DNA of 64,000 nt from positions 124,001 through 188,000 of the forward strand of contig NZ_CADIJQ010000008.1 in NCBI RefSeq assembly GCF_902859595.1, read 5' to 3'. Numbering within the stretch: position 1 is the stretch's first letter; each line of letters starts with the position of its first letter. A program made the translations under genes and the position numbers. The notes beneath the pieces are model-generated. The model was not told the origin of the DNA and made no database searches. It saw nothing but the letters and a program-made list of their open reading frames with translations. This DNA comes from Achromobacter kerstersii (GTDB lineage Bacteria; Pseudomonadota; Gammaproteobacteria; Burkholderiales; Burkholderiaceae_B). Shown here in pieces: positions 1 through 10,932 of this stretch.

Positions 1-2190
<2,190 letters not shown>

Positions 2191-2265
2191 GGGGGAATCT
2201 CGGGGTGGTGATGCAGGTTGCGAGGCTGGCGCGCCATACGGGCGGCGGGCCAGCCTCGAAACGGC

Positions 2266-2643
2266 TTAGCCGTTGGCGACAGCTTCGTAGCCGGCAGCGT
2301 CCAGCAGCTTGTCGGCATCCGCGGCGTTGACCGGCTTGATCTTGAAGATCCAGGCGGTGAAGGCCGATTCGTTGATCAGGTTGGGGTTGTTTTCCAGCTC
2401 TTCGTTGAAGGCGACGATTTCGCCAGCGACGGGTGCGTAGATGTCGGATGCGGCCTTGACCGATTCAACGACGCCGGCGGTTTCGCCCGCGTTCAACTTG
2501 GCGCCAACCTTCACGTCGCCAACGAAGACCAGATCGCCCAATTGATCCTGGGCGGTGTCGGTGATGCCGACGACGAACACGTCGCCTTCAGCTTTGACCC
2601 ATTCGTGGGACGAGGTGTACTTGCGATCGGTGGGCAGACTCAT
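2266..2643 (-). CDS. gcvH: Glycine cleavage system H protein
   Basis: Small lipoyl carrier protein (125 aa) that shuttles the aminomethyl intermediate between GcvP, GcvT and the L protein. The lipoylated lysine is K63 in ESVKAASD, the classic H-protein motif. I chose the ATG at 2643 because AGGAG lies at the right spacing upstream and the product then has normal family length and start (MSLPTDRKYTSSHEW). The frame remains open further upstream to 2871, but that extension has no H-protein similarity. It is the middle gene of the gcvTHP operon, about 100 bases after gcvT. Confidence 0.97.
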   Translation of the reverse strand: MSLPTDRKYTSSHEWVKAEGDVFVVGITDTAQDQLGDLVFVGDVKVGAKLNAGETAGVVESVKAASDIYAPVAGEIVAFNEELENNPNLINESAFTAWIFKIKPVNAADADKLLDAAGYEAVANG

Positions 2644-2743
2644 GGGAACTCCTGAGGGAATGCGGGTAGATGAATGGTGTTGCGCGCCTCGCGCGGGCGG
2701 CGCGTGCCCGGACCGGGCAGGCGGCTCGCGCGAAGCTTCGAGT

Positions 2744-3844
2744 TTACGAGTGTTCGACGGCTTTGCCGTTACGGACGAAAGGCAGCTTGCAGACCAGGGC
2801 GGGCACCCATTTGCCGCGGATGTCGACCTCGACGGTATCGCCCGGACGCACGCCTTGCGGCAGGCGGGCAAAGCCGATCGACACGCCCAGGGTGGGCGAC
2901 ATGGTGCCGCTGGTGAGTTCGCCCGTGCCGGCCGGCGTGCGCACGGCCATGTGGGCGCGCATCACGCCGCGCTCTTGCAGCTTCAGGCCGATGAAGGTGG
3001 CTGGGGTGGCGAACTGTTCAAGGGCGTCGCGGCCGATGAAACGGCGCTCGGCGTTCTTCAGCGACACGGTCCAGGTCAGGCCGGCTTGATCGGGCTGGGT
3101 CAGCTCGTCCATGTCTTGGCCGTACAGGTTCATGCCGGCTTCCAGGCGCAGCGTATCGCGCGCGCCCAGGCCCGCCGGTCGCACGCCTTGCGCAACCAGG
3201 TCGCGCCACAACTGCACGACTTCGGTCGCGGGCAAAACGATTTCAAAGCCGTCTTCGCCGGTGTAGCCGGTGCGGGCCACGAGCGTGTCGCCGTCAACGC
3301 GGGCTGCGACAAACGGGGTCAGCGCTTCGGTGGCGGCTTGCCACGCCGGGCGCGCGGCCCAGACCTTGGCGCGCGCGTTGGGGCCTTGCACGGCCACCAT
3401 GGCCAGATCGCGGCGCGCGGCGATGGTGACGTCGAACTGGCCGGCCTGCTTCACACGCTGCATCCAGGCGATGTCTTTGTCGGCCGTGCCGGCGTTGACC
3501 ACCACGCGCCATTCGTCGGCAGCGAAGAAATAGATGATCAGGTCGTCGATGACGCCGCCTTGCGGGTTCAGCATGCAGCTGTACAAGGCCTTGCCGGGCA
3601 CGGTCAGCTTGGACACGTCATTGGCGACCAGGCGTTGCAGGAAGGCGAAGGCGTCGGGGCCGGTGACGTCAACGTTCAGCATGTGCGACACATCGAACAT
3701 GCCGGCGTCCTGGCGCACCGCGTGGTGCTCCTCGAGCTGCGAGCCGTAGGCCAAGGGCATATCCCAGCCGCCGAAATCGACCATTCGGGCGCCGGAGGCG
3801 ATATGTTCTTCGGCCAGCGGGGTGCGTTTGAGGGTTGCGGACAT
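2744..3844 (-). CDS. gcvT: Aminomethyltransferase (glycine cleavage T protein)
   Basis: T protein, 366 aa. It transfers the methylene group from aminomethyl-GcvH to tetrahydrofolate and releases ammonia. It starts [14 protein letters not shown] with a GGAG ribosome-binding site upstream. Recognisable blocks include [15 protein letters not shown] near residue 30, the FDVSHM segment, [12 protein letters not shown] in the middle, and the [17 protein letters not shown] C-terminal half. An in-frame extension up to 4099 runs through the riboswitch and was not used. First gene of the gcvTHP operon. Its 5' leader of about 340 bases holds the glycine riboswitch. Confidence 0.97.
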   Translation of the reverse strand: MSATLKRTPLAEEHIASGARMVDFGGWDMPLAYGSQLEEHHAVRQDAGMFDVSHMLNVDVTGPDAFAFLQRLVANDVSKLTVPGKALYSCMLNPQGGVIDDLIIYFFAADEWRVVVNAGTADKDIAWMQRVKQAGQFDVTIAARRDLAMVAVQGPNARAKVWAARPAWQAATEALTPFVAARVDGDTLVARTGYTGEDGFEIVLPATEVVQLWRDLVAQGVRPAGLGARDTLRLEAGMNLYGQDMDELTQPDQAGLTWTVSLKNAERRFIGRDALEQFATPATFIGLKLQERGVMRAHMAVRTPAGTGELTSGTMSPTLGVSIGFARLPQGVRPGDTVEVDIRGKWVPALVCKLPFVRNGKAVEHS

Positions 3845-3941
3845 GCGCGGAAACTCCGGGACGGCAATCTTTGCCAGGGTTACGGAATGCCGGTCGTGAC
3901 AAGCGGACTGCGCCCGCACGGCTACGGCTGAATCTTCCGCC

Positions 3942-4190
3942 CCTCTGTCCTTTTGCCTGAGAGTTGCCCCGCGTGGCGGGTTTGCACCTTCGGCGCCTGG
4001 GCTGCGCGATATGTCCCTTGTTCGAGGGTCGGCGCCAGGTCTCTCCAGAGTACTGTTTTGCCGCATCCACACGGTGAAAAACCGGGACGGGGCAAGCATG
4101 TGCGGTATCGGTTACCTGAGCGATTCTGGGCGAATTGCGCCTTCGGCGGCGGCTGATTCGTGGAAACAGCCGCTCTCTCCCGCAAACATG
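3942..4190 (-). promoter_or_regulatory. Tandem glycine riboswitch upstream of gcvT
   Basis: Read on the minus strand, two glycine aptamers stand in tandem. The downstream one (about 4050 to 3942) begins CTCTGGAGAGACC, carries GGCGCCGAAGGTGCAAACC and ends with AACTCTCAGGCAAAAGG followed by ACAGAGG, nearly identical to the family consensus. The upstream one (about 4185 to 4090) has GGGAGAGAGCGGC, GCCGAAGGCGCAA and a CGCTCAGGTAACCGATACCG closing segment. The element sits about 100 bases ahead of the gcvT start, as expected for a glycine-induced ON switch of the cleavage operon. Confidence 0.95.
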
Positions 4191-4251
4191 CATGACAGCG
4201 GCGAAAGCATACAACGAAAGCCTTGCGCCGAAAACCGAAAAATCAAGCGCG

Positions 4252-5145
4252 CTACCCCAGCGCGGTATCCAGCAGCATCATCAAAACAAAGCCCAACATC
4301 AGCCCGCAGGTGGCGTAGACCTCGTGCCCCTTGCGATGGGATTCGGGAATGATTTCATGGCTGATGACAAACAACATGGCCCCCGCGGCAAAGCCCAGGC
4401 CCCATGGCAGCATGGTCGCCGAAAACCCCACGATGGCCGCCCCCAGCACGGCGCCCAGCGGTTCAACCAGCCCCGACAACATGCCCAGCGCCACGGCGAA
4501 CGCGCGTTTGTAGCCGGCCGCCAGCAGCGCCACCGCCACCACCAGCCCTTCGGGAATGTCCTGAATGGCGATACCCGTGGCCAATGCGGTGCCGCGCACG
4601 GGGTCGCTGCCCGCATACCCGACCCCAATCGCCAGGCCTTCGGGCAGGTTATGCAACGTGATCGCAAACACGAACAGCCAGGTGCGGCGCAGCCGGTGCG
4701 CCTCGATGCCTTCCCGGCCCTTGATGAAGTGTTCGTGCGGCAGGGTACGGTCCATGATCAGCAGCACGCCCGCGCCCAGCAAGATGGCGGCGCCCACCGT
4801 CAGCCCCGCGCCCCACGGCCCCATGCCTTGCGTTTCGGCAGCGGCAATACCGGGGGCCACCAGCGAAAACGCGCTGGCCGCCAGCATCACGCCCGCCCCG
4901 AAGCCGAACATGCTGTCCTGGACTTTCTGCGGAATGGTGCGGGCGAAAAGAATGGGCAAGGTGCCCAGCGCGGTCGCGCCAGCGGCGACCAGCCCCCCTA
5001 ACAGCGCGTCAGCCACGTGCGGCGCATGCTCGTCCAGATACACCCAGAGCTGATGCAGCGCCAGGCAGGACACCATGACGGCAAGCGTCCACACGCTGAT
5101 GCTCATGGCCGCAGGCCGCACGCGATGACGGCTGAAAGTGTTCAT
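4252..5145 (-). CDS. ZIP-family divalent metal transporter (BbZIP-like)
   Basis: Inner-membrane ZIP transporter, 297 aa, predicted to move zinc or similar divalent metals into the cytoplasm. About eight hydrophobic segments are visible. The two metal-site helices carry HNLPEGLAIG (about residue 175) and QDIPEGL (about 205), and a third helix carries SHEIIPESHRKGHE near 270. The C-terminus MLLDTALG and the overall layout match the structurally studied Bordetella bronchiseptica ZIP as I remember it. The first residues (MNTFSRHRVRPA) may be an extension, with the internal Met at residue 14 as the alternative start. It stands alone between the glycine operon and the SOD gene. Confidence 0.9.
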   Translation of the reverse strand: MNTFSRHRVRPAAMSISVWTLAVMVSCLALHQLWVYLDEHAPHVADALLGGLVAAGATALGTLPILFARTIPQKVQDSMFGFGAGVMLAASAFSLVAPGIAAAETQGMGPWGAGLTVGAAILLGAGVLLIMDRTLPHEHFIKGREGIEAHRLRRTWLFVFAITLHNLPEGLAIGVGYAGSDPVRGTALATGIAIQDIPEGLVVAVALLAAGYKRAFAVALGMLSGLVEPLGAVLGAAIVGFSATMLPWGLGFAAGAMLFVISHEIIPESHRKGHEVYATCGLMLGFVLMMLLDTALG

Positions 5146-5176
5146 AGGGCCGCTACCCTCCTTCAGAGAGATAGGC

Positions 5177-5791
5177 TTAGCCCTTCGCGGCCGCGTAGCG
5201 GCGAGCCACTTCGGGCCAGTTCACGACATTGTAGAAAGCGCCGATGTATTCCGGACGGCGGTTCTGGTATTTCAGATAGTAGGCGTGTTCCCAGACATCC
5301 AGGCCCAAAATCGGCGTATTGCCGTGCATCAGCGGGCTGTCCTGGTTGGCGCTGCTTTCCACCACCAGCTTGCCGGCGGGCGTCACCGAGAGCCAGGCCC
5401 AGCCGCTGCCAAAGCGGGTCAGCGCCGCCTTGGTGAAGGCGTCGCGAAAGGCAGCCAGGCCGCCCAGTTCCAATTCAATCGCCGCGGCCAGCGCGCCGTC
5501 GGGCTCGCCGCCGCCTTCGGGCGACATCACCGACCAGAACAGGCTGTGGTTGGCATGGCCGCCGCCGTGGTTGCGGACCGCGCCGCGTATGGCTTCGGGC
5601 AATTGGTCCAGGCGGGCCACCAGGGCTTCGACGGGTTCGTCAGTGCTGATTCCGGCGCCATCCAGCGCGGCGTTCAGGCTGGTCACATAGGTTTGATGAT
5701 GCTTGCTGTAGTGGATCTCCATCGTCATCGCGTCGATGTGAGGTTCCAGGGCGTCATAAGCGTACGGCAGGGTCGGAAGGGTATAGGCCAT
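5177..5791 (-). CDS. sodA: Superoxide dismutase, Mn-type by sequence
   Basis: Cytoplasmic superoxide dismutase of the Fe/Mn family, 204 aa, the normal length. Metal ligands are recognisable as the early His in KHHQTYV, the His in [10 protein letters not shown], and Asp and His in [11 protein letters not shown]. Gly at the GGGHANH position and Gln in ANQDSPLM are the pattern usually linked to manganese rather than iron enzymes. Monocistronic; upstream lies an AT-rich promoter with an iron-box-like dyad at 5844-5864. Metal preference is inferred from motifs only. Confidence 0.93.
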   Translation of the reverse strand: MAYTLPTLPYAYDALEPHIDAMTMEIHYSKHHQTYVTSLNAALDGAGISTDEPVEALVARLDQLPEAIRGAVRNHGGGHANHSLFWSVMSPEGGGEPDGALAAAIELELGGLAAFRDAFTKAALTRFGSGWAWLSVTPAGKLVVESSANQDSPLMHGNTPILGLDVWEHAYYLKYQNRRPEYIGAFYNVVNWPEVARRYAAAKG

Positions 5792-5843
5792 GCATGTCTC
5801 CGTGGGACTCGCCCTCCCGATGGAGAGGCACCAGTCGATATCG

Positions 5844-5864
5844 AAAACATAAATGATATGTATT
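5844..5864 (-). promoter_or_regulatory. Possible Fur-type operator in the sodA promoter region
   Basis: An AT-rich stretch in the GC-rich leader of sodA carries the inverted repeat ACATA-AATGA-TATGT (5847-5861), extendable with a mismatch to 5844-5864. It is enclosed by two GATATC hexamers at 5837-5842 and 5872-5877. Bordetella Mn-SOD is known to be iron-regulated, so a Fur site is reasonable. The match to the 19-base Fur consensus is only partial. Confidence 0.4.
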
Positions 5865-5962
5865 TTTATTTGATATCACAATGGGATTGTTTCAATTCGA
5901 GCCAACGGAATGCGCGATGCGCCCGGGCGCCGGGTCCATCCCGCCCGCCCCTCGCCCCCTGC

Positions 5963-7165
5963 TTACACCGCTTTCCCGCAGGCCACGCCCGAGGCCCAGG
6001 CCCACTGGAAGTTGTAGCCGCCCAGCCAGCCGGTCACGTCGACCGCTTCGCCGATGAAATACAGGCCGGGGGTGGTCTTGGCCTGCATGGATTTCTGGTC
6101 CAGCCCGCGCGTATCCACACCGCCGCGCATCACTTCGGCCTTCTTGTAGCCAGCGGTGCCGCTGGGCACGAGCGACCATTGATGGATGTCTTGCGCCAGT
6201 GCGCGCAGCGTTTTGTCGGGCGCATCCGCCAGACGTAATGCCGCCAGGCCGGGCTTGCCGCCCTGCTCTGCCAGATGCAGCCAGCGGTCAGCCAGCCGTT
6301 TGGGCCACAGGCCCGCCAGCACGGTATGCACCTGCTGGCGGTTACCGGATTTTGACGCTAGCAGCTCTTCGGCCAGATCGCGGCCGGGCGCCAGGTCGAT
6401 CACGATGGGTTCGCCGGGCTTCCAGTAGCTGGAAATCTGCAAGATCGCCGGGCCTGACAAGCCCCGATGCGTGAACAGCAGGTCTTCCAGGAATTCTCCG
6501 CGCGTCTTGCCCTGCCCCGTGTGCAGGCCCACTTCCAGCGCCACGCCCGATAGTTCGGACATGGGCTGCCATTGCACGGGGTCAAACGTCAGCGGCACCA
6601 GCGCCGGCCGGGGTTCGACCACCTTCAGGCCGAACTGGCGCGCAATCTTCAGGCCGAAGTCGGTGGCGCCCAACTGCGGAATCGCCATGCCGCCGGTAGC
6701 CACCACCAGCTTGGCCGCGCGGATCACGCCCTGGCCGGTGCGCAGTTCAAAGCCCTGCTCGCCGCGGCCGATCTCGGCCACTGAGCAGCCCATGCGCCAT
6801 TGCACATTGCCCGCGTCGCACTCGGCGCGCAGCATGTCGATGATGGATTCGCTGGAATCGTTGCAGAACAGCTGGCCGCGATGCTTCTCGTGCCAGGCGA
6901 TATGGTGGCGCTTCATCAGCGCCAGAAAGTCCTGCGGCGTGTAGGCCGACAGGGCCGAGCGGCAGAAATGCGGATTGTCGGACAGGAAGTTGGCGGGTCC
7001 GGCCCCGATGTTGGTGAAGTTGCAGCGGCCACCACCGGAAATGCGGATCTTCTCCGCCAGGCGCTCGGCGTGGTCGACCAGCACCACGCGCAAGCCGCGC
7101 TGACCGGCGACCGCTGCACACATCATGCCAGCGGCGCCGGCGCCGAGTACGGCTACATCAAACAT
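5963..7165 (-). CDS. FAD-dependent oxidoreductase of the BaiN/YhiN (HI0933) family
   Basis: Flavoprotein of 400 aa. The N-terminus has the dinucleotide-binding loop VAVLGAGAAGMMCA (residues 4-17) and the family hallmark ISGGGRCNFTN near residue 42. Further blocks are VVATGGMAIPQLGATDFG in the middle and GLYFIGEAVDVTGWLGGYN followed by WAWASG near the C-terminus, completing the split FAD site. Members are often called aminoacetone oxidase-like, but the physiological substrate is unsettled. It ends 171 bases before the sodA start and starts 24 bases downstream of the decarboxylase gene, so it may be read through from that promoter. Confidence 0.88.
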   Translation of the reverse strand: MFDVAVLGAGAAGMMCAAVAGQRGLRVVLVDHAERLAEKIRISGGGRCNFTNIGAGPANFLSDNPHFCRSALSAYTPQDFLALMKRHHIAWHEKHRGQLFCNDSSESIIDMLRAECDAGNVQWRMGCSVAEIGRGEQGFELRTGQGVIRAAKLVVATGGMAIPQLGATDFGLKIARQFGLKVVEPRPALVPLTFDPVQWQPMSELSGVALEVGLHTGQGKTRGEFLEDLLFTHRGLSGPAILQISSYWKPGEPIVIDLAPGRDLAEELLASKSGNRQQVHTVLAGLWPKRLADRWLHLAEQGGKPGLAALRLADAPDKTLRALAQDIHQWSLVPSGTAGYKKAEVMRGGVDTRGLDQKSMQAKTTPGLYFIGEAVDVTGWLGGYNFQWAWASGVACGKAV

Positions 7166-7188
7166 CGAAACTCCAGACCCGCCGGGCC

Positions 7189-9450
7189 TTATTCTTCAAT
7201 CAGGCAATCAACGTAGTAGCGCTTCTCGCCATCGGGACCCGGTTCGTCGGCCAGGCCGTGAATGTAGGTTTCGAAGCCCGGGAAGCGCTCGTTGAATTCG
7301 CGCGCGAATTGCAGGTACTGCACGATGGTGCGGTTAAAGCGTTCGCCCGGAATCAAGAGCGGAATGCCCGGGGGATACGGCGTCAACAGCACGCCCGTCA
7401 CGCGGCCTTCCAGCTTGTCGATGTCCACGCGTTCGACTTCGCGGTGCGCCATGCGGGCAAAGGCGTCCGACGGCTTCAGCGCCGGCACCATGTCGCTCAG
7501 GTACATCTCGGTGGTCAGGCGGGCGACGTCGCGCGCACGGTAGGCTTCGTGGATTTCCTGGCACAGATCGCGCAGGCCCATGCGCTCGTAGCGGCGATGC
7601 ACGCGGCAGAAGTCCGGCAGGATGCGCCACAGCGGCTGGTTGCGGTCGTAGTCGTCCTTGAACTGCTGCAAGGCGGTCAACAGCGTGTTCCAGCGGCCCT
7701 TGGTGATGCCGATGGTGAACAGGATGAAGAACGAATACAGGCCGGTCTTTTCCACCACCACGCCGTGCTCGGTCAGGTACTTGGACACCAGCGCTGCCGG
7801 AATGCCGGTTTCGCCGAAGCTGCCCGACATGTCCAGCCCCGGGGTGATGACCGTGGCCTTGATCGGGTCCAGCATGTTGAAGCCTTCGGCCATTTCGCCG
7901 AAGCCGTGCCAGTGGTCGTTGGCTTCCAGAATCCACTCGTCGCGGTTGCCGATGCCTTCGGACACCAGACGGTTCGGGCCCCAGACCTTGAACCACCAGT
8001 CGTTCTTGCCGAATTCCGATTCCACCTTGCGCATGGCGCGGCGGAAGTCCAGCGCTTCGCGGATGCTTTCCTCGACCAGCGCGGTGCCTCCGGGCGGCTC
8101 CATCATGGCGGCGGCCACGTCGCACGACGCGATGATCGCGTACTGCGGCGAGGTCGACGTGTGCATCAGGTACGCCTCGTTGAAGACGTTGCGGTCCAGT
8201 TTGCGGGTCTCGGATTCCTGCACGATGATCTGCGAGGCCTGCGAAATACCGGCCAGCAGTTTGTGCGTGGAGTGTGTGGCGAACACCATCGCGTCCTGGC
8301 TGCGCGGGCGGTCCTGGCCAATCGCGTGCATGTCCGTGTAGAACTCGTGGAACGACGCGTGCGGCAGCCACGCTTCGTCAAAGTGCAGCGTGTCGATGTA
8401 GCTGCCGAGCTGTTCCTTGATCATTTCCACGTTGTAGATGACGCCGTCGTACGTGCTTTGCGTCAGCGTCAGGATGCGCGGATTCTTGTTCACCGCTTCG
8501 CGTGCGAAGGGGTTGGCTTCGATCTTCTTGCGGATGTTGTCCGGGTGGAATTCTTCCAGCGGGATCGGGCCGATGATGCCCAGGTGGTTGCGCGTGGGGC
8601 GCAGGAACACCGGGATCGCGCCCGTCATCGTAATGGCGTGCAGGATCGACTTGTGGCAGTTGCGGTCCACCACCACGACGTCGCCGGCCGCAACGTTGGC
8701 GTGCCACACCACCTTGTTCGACGTCGACGTGCCGTTGGTCACGAAGAAGCAGTGGTCGGCATGGAAGATGCGCGCGGCGTTCAGTTCGGACTCGGCGATG
8801 GGGCCGGTGTGGTCCAGCAACTGGCCCAGTTCGTCCACGGCGTTGCAGACGTCGGCGCGCAACATGTTCTCGCCGAAGAATTGGTGGAACATGCGGCCCA
8901 CCGGGCTCTTCAGGAACGCCACGCCGCCCGAGTGCCCGGGGCAGTGCCAGGAATACGAACCGTCTTGCGCGTACTTGACCAGCTCGCGGAAGAACGGCGG
9001 CGGCAGCGAATCCACGTAGCTGCGGGCTTCGCGGATGATGTGGCGCGCCACGAATTCGGGGGTGTCCTCGAACATGTGGATGAAGCCGTGCAGTTCGCGC
9101 AGGATGTCGTTCGGAATGTGTTCCGACGTGCGCGTCTCACCGTACAGATAGATGGGGATATCGGCGTTGCGAAAGCGCAGCTCGCCGATGAACATGCGCA
9201 GGTTCTTGATTGCGCTGGCCACGTCCTCGGGCGAATCCACGTCGAACTCTTCATCGTCGATCGACAGGATGAAGGCGCTGGCGCGGCTTTGCTGTTGCGC
9301 GAACGAACTCAGGTCGCCATAGCTGGTCACCCCGATCACCTCGACGCCCTCGGCCTCGATTGCAGCTGACAAGGCACGAATACCCAAACCGGACGCGTTC
9401 TCCGAACGGTAGTCCTCGTCGATGATGAAAATGGGGAAGCGGAATTTCAT
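7189..9450 (-). CDS. PLP-dependent arginine/lysine/ornithine decarboxylase
   Basis: Large fold-type I (group III) basic amino acid decarboxylase, 753 aa, normal length for AdiA/LdcC/SpeF. An N-terminal wing domain (1-130) precedes the catalytic domain. SWHCPGHSGG lies near residue 170, TNGTSTSNKVV near 240, LHFDEAWLPH near 360, and the Schiff-base lysine is about K397 in THSTHKLLAG. The C-terminal domain ends with TPYPPGIPLLIPGE, typical of the family. It makes agmatine, cadaverine or putrescine. Motifs alone do not separate the three substrates; a role in acid resistance or polyamine supply is inference. Confidence 0.9.
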   Translation of the reverse strand: MKFRFPIFIIDEDYRSENASGLGIRALSAAIEAEGVEVIGVTSYGDLSSFAQQQSRASAFILSIDDEEFDVDSPEDVASAIKNLRMFIGELRFRNADIPIYLYGETRTSEHIPNDILRELHGFIHMFEDTPEFVARHIIREARSYVDSLPPPFFRELVKYAQDGSYSWHCPGHSGGVAFLKSPVGRMFHQFFGENMLRADVCNAVDELGQLLDHTGPIAESELNAARIFHADHCFFVTNGTSTSNKVVWHANVAAGDVVVVDRNCHKSILHAITMTGAIPVFLRPTRNHLGIIGPIPLEEFHPDNIRKKIEANPFAREAVNKNPRILTLTQSTYDGVIYNVEMIKEQLGSYIDTLHFDEAWLPHASFHEFYTDMHAIGQDRPRSQDAMVFATHSTHKLLAGISQASQIIVQESETRKLDRNVFNEAYLMHTSTSPQYAIIASCDVAAAMMEPPGGTALVEESIREALDFRRAMRKVESEFGKNDWWFKVWGPNRLVSEGIGNRDEWILEANDHWHGFGEMAEGFNMLDPIKATVITPGLDMSGSFGETGIPAALVSKYLTEHGVVVEKTGLYSFFILFTIGITKGRWNTLLTALQQFKDDYDRNQPLWRILPDFCRVHRRYERMGLRDLCQEIHEAYRARDVARLTTEMYLSDMVPALKPSDAFARMAHREVERVDIDKLEGRVTGVLLTPYPPGIPLLIPGERFNRTIVQYLQFAREFNERFPGFETYIHGLADEPGPDGEKRYYVDCLIEE

Positions 9451-9572
9451 GCAGGCGCTCCTGGGGGCAAGGCGGGATCGGACGCGGTTCGCAGCCCGAA
9501 TGTACTTCTAGTAAAAATCCGCCTGATGACAGACGGCGCGAGCACCCGCCGGGAAGCGGGAATGGCGGAATT

Positions 9573-9599
9573 GTAGGGCTGTTTTTCTTACAGTCCTAC
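9573..9599 (-). terminator. Stem-loop between two minus-strand genes
   Basis: A 10-bp stem (GTAGGGCTGT with ACAGTCCTAC, one G-U pair) closes a 7-base loop. It lies downstream of the minus-strand gene ending at 9691 and upstream of the decarboxylase. There is no clear U-tract on either strand, so termination is only possible. Confidence 0.35.
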
Positions 9600-9690
9600 G
9601 GGAAATCCCCAGAAGGCATGCACAGCCGTTGTCATCGCGCCAAAAGCGGGCGCTTTCAGCACAGAGACAACGGCGCCGGGGGGAGCAAAC

Positions 9691-10143
9691 CTAGCGGATG
9701 GTGCGGGCTTCGCCAGTCTGCAAGGCGGTGGTGAACTGCTCGAAGTAGGCGGGGATGGACTCGGTGGCCCCGTCCCGGATGCGCCGCTCGATCTTGGCGA
9801 TGGCGCCAAAACAAACTTCGGAGCCGGGGTCGCCACATACCAGCACAACCGGGTCTTCGTCGTCGCACACCTCGTACAAGCCGCCATGCGCGCGGCGTCC
9901 GACCTCGTACAGGTAGGCGGCGGCGCCAACGGTTTGCATGGGGGTCAGAGGCAAGGTCCCAAGGTGGGCGGCCTCTAGCGCGTCGTCCAGCGCATGGACA
10001 CTGGACAGGGAGTAGTCCAGCACGGCGCCGGTTGTCCCGGCGGCATCGACAAAGTCTTGCGCAGCGTCTGCCACTCTGGCGACGAAGGCTTCCTGCACTT
10101 CGTCGAGATTGGCGTCCTGGTTTATCTTGAGGAAACCGAACAT
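9691..10143 (-). CDS. Hypothetical protein, 150 aa
   Basis: I do not recognise the family. The ATG at 10143 (MFGFLKINQDANLDEVQ) has AAAGGAG at good spacing; the frame continues upstream to 10227 but without a better start. The product is soluble and acidic, with helical Ala-rich stretches (EAFVARVADAAQDFVDAAG) and a middle segment YEVCDDEDPVVLVCGDP that looks like a beta hairpin. There is no signal peptide or membrane segment. It is monocistronic, with its own ribosome-binding site, and sits back to back with a GNAT gene on the other strand. Confidence 0.65.
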   Translation of the reverse strand: MFGFLKINQDANLDEVQEAFVARVADAAQDFVDAAGTTGAVLDYSLSSVHALDDALEAAHLGTLPLTPMQTVGAAAYLYEVGRRAHGGLYEVCDDEDPVVLVCGDPGSEVCFGAIAKIERRIRDGATESIPAYFEQFTTALQTGEARTIR

Positions 10144-10256
10144 CGTTGGCTCCTTTGTGAAAACCGCAAGCGGCAATAGGCCCATTATAGGCAAGCGCCC
10201 CCCGCCTATACTGCCCAAACCGCCCAACCGTTCCGTATTCCCAACACTCTCAGACC

Positions 10257-10775
10257 ATGCCCATACCGCTTGTCAGACGTCTGACCGCCCCGGATGCCGC
10301 GCCCCTGCGTCAATTGCGCCTGGACGCGCTGGTGGAAACACCCGAATCGTTCGGATCAAGTTACGAAGAGGAACACACGCTGACACTGGAGGACATCCGG
10401 GGGTGGATCACGCCGCTGGATGATGGCGCGATGTTTGGCGTGTTCGTCGATGACGCCCTGGCTGGCATGGTCGGCGTGGGCCGTCAGCGCAAGCTGAAGA
10501 TGCGCCACAAGGCGCACGTCTGGAGCATGTATGTGGCGCCCACCCATCGCGGACGCGGGCTGGGCCGGCTGCTGATGCATGCGGCCATCGCCCATGCCCA
10601 AACCATGCGCGGCATCCGCCAGGTGCAGCTAAGCGTCACCGCCAACAACACCGCGGCAGCGGCGCTGTACGCCAGCCTGGGCTTTGTCGAATATGGCCGC
10701 GAACGCGAAGCGCTGTGCGTGAATGACGCGCTCTACGACGAAACACTGATGGCGCTGGCGCTGGCCGGCAAGTAG
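10257..10775 (+). CDS. GNAT-family N-acetyltransferase
   Basis: Acetyl-CoA-dependent N-acetyltransferase, 172 aa. The acetyl-CoA pyrophosphate loop is visible as HRGRGLGRLLMHAAI near residue 98, after the beta-4 strand WSMYVAPTH. The C-terminal half has QVQLSVTANNTAAAALYASLGFVEYGRE, a typical GNAT closing motif. The substrate cannot be told. The 3' end (LMALALAGK, stop) lies inside a 41-bp tandem duplication, so the same coding tail is repeated once after the stop codon. It faces the diguanylate cyclase gene. Confidence 0.88.
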   Translation: MPIPLVRRLTAPDAAPLRQLRLDALVETPESFGSSYEEEHTLTLEDIRGWITPLDDGAMFGVFVDDALAGMVGVGRQRKLKMRHKAHVWSMYVAPTHRGRGLGRLLMHAAIAHAQTMRGIRQVQLSVTANNTAAAALYASLGFVEYGREREALCVNDALYDETLMALALAGK

Positions 10776-10836
10776 GCGGCGTCACGTTGATGGCGCTGGC
10801 GCTGGCCGGCAAGTAGGCGGCGCCGCGTTGATGGCG
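10747..10836. repeat. 41-bp tandem repeat over the 3' end of the GNAT gene
   Basis: Copy one is 10747-10787, copy two 10788-10828 (two mismatches), and about 8 bases of a third follow. The first copy contains the last nine codons and the stop of the GNAT gene; the second repeats them outside the gene. Confidence 0.9.
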
Positions 10837-10845
10837 GCTGGGGAA

Positions 10846-10932
10846 ACTCAGGCCGCTGAAGACCGGCTGCGAAGACTCAGGCCGCTGCCGCCCGGCTGCG
10901 AAGACTCACGCCGTTGCCGCCCGGCTGCGGCG
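10846..10932. repeat. 29-bp tandem repeat, three copies, at the 3' end of the diguanylate cyclase gene
   Basis: Copies at 10846-10874, 10875-10903 and 10904-10932 share the ACTCA(G/C)GCCG(C/T)TG start and the CGGCTGCG end. The third copy holds the stop codon and last residues (RSRAATA) of the minus-strand cyclase gene; the other two lie beyond its stop. Confidence 0.88.

Noticed and set aside
7258..9369. 703-aa open frame on the plus strand
   Set aside because: Antisense to the basic amino acid decarboxylase, with no domain features. The minus-strand protein is unambiguous.
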